In this document: positions 44,444 through 46,440 of the stretch, one piece after another
How positions within the stretch are numbered: the first letter of the stretch is position 1
How the letters are laid out: each line of letters begins with the position of its first letter
Position numbers and translations under genes: made by a program
Assembly: GCA_028823145.1 (NCBI GenBank)
Contig: JAPKCA010000005.1
Location: 1 to 46,440 of the forward strand
Length of the DNA: 46,440 nt
Direction: 5' to 3'
Source: Flavobacteriales bacterium
GTDB lineage: Bacteria; Bacteroidota; Bacteroidia; Flavobacteriales_D; Sanyastnellaceae
The notes under the pieces: model-generated
What the model saw: only the letters and a program-made list of their open reading frames with translations
Told to the model about the DNA's origin: nothing
The model's database searches: none

Positions 44444-44869
44444 TTGTCTTTTTCCCATCAGGAAAACCAATCTTTTTCTCGGCCCTATCGATTGAAATCG
44501 AAGGATGCTTTGAATGCCGTATTCACCAAAGGTGAAAAAGCCCAAGCCTGGCCTATTGTGCTGCATTACTTAGATTTGGGGTTGCCGCAACCCGTTCCGT
44601 GTCAAGCGACAGTGAGCGTAAGCAAGCGCAGATTCAAAAAAGCGGTGGACAGGAACCGAATCAAGCGCTTGATTCGCGAAGCTTGGCGCTTAGAAAAAAC
44701 TCCATTAGAAAAATCACTGTTAGAGCAAGGAAAACAACGAGCCATCGTTTTCATCTTTGTGGGGAACGAAATCCCCACTTTCGATAAAATCCGGTCATGT
44801 GTCCAAGACGCCTTGAAAAAAATGAATCGCCAAACCAATCTCCCTTCTCATGACGAAGCTGTCTCCTGA
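44444..44869 (+). CDS. rnpA: Ribonuclease P protein component
   Basis: Protein subunit of RNase P, which matures tRNA 5' ends. The 141-residue reading frame shows RPYRLKSKDALNAVFTKGEK near the start and the RNR motif in SVSKRRFKKAVDRNRIKRLIREAWRL (about 58-84), the RNA-binding core, followed by FIFVGNEIPTFDKI. No ATG lies before this core; the start is taken as TTG 44444, 9 bases after the hemD stop. Its stop overlaps the S41 protease start by 20 bases. The usual neighbour rpmH is absent, as in many Bacteroidota. Confidence 0.93.
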   Translation: MSFSHQENQSFSRPYRLKSKDALNAVFTKGEKAQAWPIVLHYLDLGLPQPVPCQATVSVSKRRFKKAVDRNRIKRLIREAWRLEKTPLEKSLLEQGKQRAIVFIFVGNEIPTFDKIRSCVQDALKKMNRQTNLPSHDEAVS

Positions 44870-46355
44870 ACCGAGCAAGATTCGTCGGCCCATTTGGAAA
44901 CGGCTGATGATTTGGGGCATGCCCGCCGTGATTGCTCTCATCGCTGCTTCTCCCTTGCGCGAGAATTACTTTGAAATATCGAAGCAATTGGAGATTATGA
45001 CTGCCCTTTTTCGGGAATTGAACATCTATTATGTCGATGAACTTCAACCCGGAGAATTGATGGAAACAGGTGTCGATGCCATGGTTGAAAGTCTCGATCC
45101 TTATACCATTTACTACCCCGAATCCAGGGTAGAGGACCTCCGATTCATGACCACTGGAGAGTACGGTGGCGTTGGCGCAAGTATTCAAGTCATTCATGAG
45201 CGCCATACCATCGTCGATGTGATGCCTGATTTTCCGGCAGCAAAAGGAGGCTTGAAAATTGGTGATGTACTGCTTTCCATCGATGGTCAATCATTGGAAG
45301 GCATGGATAAAGATCTCGTTCCAGACTTGTTGCAAGGTGCGAGCGGATCGAAGGTCGCCGTGACTTTCCTGCGTTATGGCGCTGCGGAATCATCGACCGT
45401 TACGCTTGAACGTGAAAAAATCAAGCTCCCCGCAGTGCCTTATCGTGCGGGCATTGCTGATAGCACCGGTTACATCATCCTTTCACAATTCACCCGAGGA
45501 TCATCGCACGAAGTCCGTCAAGCCATTCGCTACTTGCGGGATAGCATCGGCATCAAACAACTTGTGTTGGATTTGAGAGGGAACGGCGGCGGATTGCTCC
45601 AAGAGTCCATTGGCATTGTCAATCTATTCGTGGACAAAGGGCAAGAAGTTGTCAGCACCCGTGGGAAAAAGTCCGAGTGGATGAAGTCCTATGTGACCCT
45701 GCAAGAGCCTTTGGTGCCGGATCTTCCTTTGGCGGTCCTCATCGATGAACATTCGGCATCCGCTTCAGAAATTGTGGCAGGGACTCTTCAAGATTTGGAC
45801 CGGGCTGTCATTGTCGGACAGGAAAGCTTTGGAAAAGGTTTGGTTCAGCAGAACAAACCTCTGGCTTATGGCACCAAGCTCAAAATCACGGTTGCGAAAT
45901 ACTACACAGCCAGTGGCCGATGCATCCAACGACTGGATTACGGCGGAAAACGTTCACAAGATGGCGGTGCACAGGCGGTGGCCGATTCGATGATTCAAGT
46001 GTTCTACACGAAAAATGGTCGTCCCGTTGTCGATGGGAAAGGAGTTCAACCTGATGTTTTCGTGGATATCCCTCTGATGAGCTATGTGCTCGAGGGGCTT
46101 TATGCTGAAGGACTGTTGTTTGACTATGCCAATGCCTGGGCGGCGAAACATGATAGCATTGCCTCCGCCCAATATTTCATCTGGAGCGATGAGGATTGGA
46201 AGGATTTTGTTGACTTTGCGCAAGACTCGGAGGACTTTACCTACGACTCGGAAAGTCGGATGGTTTGGGCTCAATTGCAGGAGATAGTTTTGTTCATTAG
46301 GGCACAGGCGAACAAAGCGTGTTGGTTCGAGAGCTGGAGTCGGGTCATCCCGTGA
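44850..46355 (+). CDS. S41-family C-terminal processing protease (CtpA/Prc-like) with PDZ domain
   Basis: A 501-residue periplasmic serine protease anchored by an N-terminal hydrophobic segment (LMIWGMPAVIALIAASPL, about 19-36). It has the N-terminal helical domain (VDAMVESLDPYTIYYPE), a PDZ domain (GVGASIQVIHERHTIVDVMPDFPAAKGGLKIGDVLLSIDG), and the S41 core LDLRGNGGGLLQESIGIVNLFV, with the catalytic serine region DEHSASASEIVAGTLQD (Ser in 302-306) and the lysine in GQESFGKGLVQ (Lys329). The Ser/Lys dyad is intact. The C-terminus (after about 470) is shorter than many family members (often near 540-560), but its TGA overlaps a GTG of a new frame, so the end looks genuine. Substrates are unknown. 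Confidence 0.93.
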   Translation: MTKLSPEPSKIRRPIWKRLMIWGMPAVIALIAASPLRENYFEISKQLEIMTALFRELNIYYVDELQPGELMETGVDAMVESLDPYTIYYPESRVEDLRFMTTGEYGGVGASIQVIHERHTIVDVMPDFPAAKGGLKIGDVLLSIDGQSLEGMDKDLVPDLLQGASGSKVAVTFLRYGAAESSTVTLEREKIKLPAVPYRAGIADSTGYIILSQFTRGSSHEVRQAIRYLRDSIGIKQLVLDLRGNGGGLLQESIGIVNLFVDKGQEVVSTRGKKSEWMKSYVTLQEPLVPDLPLAVLIDEHSASASEIVAGTLQDLDRAVIVGQESFGKGLVQQNKPLAYGTKLKITVAKYYTASGRCIQRLDYGGKRSQDGGAQAVADSMIQVFYTKNGRPVVDGKGVQPDVFVDIPLMSYVLEGLYAEGLLFDYANAWAAKHDSIASAQYFIWSDEDWKDFVDFAQDSEDFTYDSESRMVWAQLQEIVLFIRAQANKACWFESWSRVIP

Positions 46356-46440
46356 AATTTGGGTGTAATCCCCATGCCACCAAGCATTGCTCGATGTTGG
46401 AGCCAAGTCCAAAGGACAAGCTTCTTAGCCAAATGGAGCG
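46352..46440 (+). CDS. 5' end of a possible PurH-type AICAR formyltransferase gene
   Basis: A new open frame begins at GTG 46352, sharing four bases (GTGA) with the S41 stop, and stays open to the window edge (29 full codons). The N-terminus reads MKFGCNPHATKHCSML, which resembles the KYGCNP(H/N)Q start of one group of phosphoribosylaminoimidazolecarboxamide formyltransferases in purine synthesis. Only about 29 residues are seen, so the assignment is tentative; the coupled overlap favours a real gene. Confidence 0.4.
   Translation, partial: MKFGCNPHATKHCSMLEPSPKDKLLSQME

Noticed and set aside
1-46440. CRISPR array, tRNA or rRNA gene, insertion sequence, prophage or defence island
   Set aside because: No spaced direct repeats, cloverleaf-like intergenic sequence, transposase, integrase or defence protein motif was found; gaps are too short for most RNA genes.

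Overview
The window is a gene-dense stretch (almost no gap above 100 bases, base composition near half GC) of a Bacteroidota chromosome, most likely a marine flavobacteria-like lineage. The evidence is gene content and order: a pdxJ / CBS protein / nadK / porG-like / uppS / bamA / ompH / ompH / murI block, a DUF4271 / hemD / rnpA / S41 protease block, a pabB-tilS overlap, a TonB receptor with carboxypeptidase-like and plug domains, a lamin-tail surface protein, and promoter-like TAnnTTTG boxes with few Shine-Dalgarno sites. No tRNA, rRNA, CRISPR array, insertion sequence or phage gene was seen.

Layout. 1-3415 (minus): 5' part of rfbA, then an MMPL/RND exporter broken by a single-base frameshift. 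3586-14389 (plus): lpdA, hemH, pabB, tilS, a YhhQ queuosine-precursor transporter, a DsbD with a duplicated N-terminal domain, gmhA, a YifB/ComM ATPase and a gamma-carbonic anhydrase. 14412-22338 (minus): a tightly coupled envelope operon running CBS protein, nadK, porG-like (frameshifted), uppS, bamA, two ompH/skp genes and murI; it supplies NADP, the undecaprenyl carrier, outer-membrane protein assembly, periplasmic chaperones and D-glutamate. 22402-23912 (plus): pdxJ and an alpha/beta hydrolase. 23916-25697 (minus): ClC protein with CBS domains. 25763-26596 (plus): double UspA protein. 26600-31078 (minus): GbsR-like regulator, ferritin, then a possible signalling unit of YfiR-like protein, TPR-like protein and HAMP/SpoIIE-type phosphatase. 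31088-34289 (minus): DAO-family oxidoreductase, kbl and an LD-carboxypeptidase. 34358-36445 (plus): metG. 36471-39359 (minus): TonB-dependent receptor. 39603-46440 (plus): lamin-tail protein, DUF4271 membrane protein, hemD, rnpA, S41 protease and the first codons of what may be a purH-type gene.

Most of this is conserved core chromosome. Points worth attention: (i) a compact YfiR / TPR / HAMP-PP2C operon that looks like a YfiR-type sensor with a phosphatase output instead of a diguanylate cyclase, with a G8 tract just after the YfiR signal sequence; (ii) two single-base frameshifts of opposite sign in 5-base homopolymers, in the MMPL exporter and in the porG-like type IX secretion gene; (iii) a G10 tract inside murI; (iv) an in-gene duplication of the DsbD periplasmic domain; (v) a short TilS with an altered PP-loop; (vi) a ClC with channel-like residues at key positions. 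Functions are assigned from motifs read by eye and from known family gene order; no database search was run.
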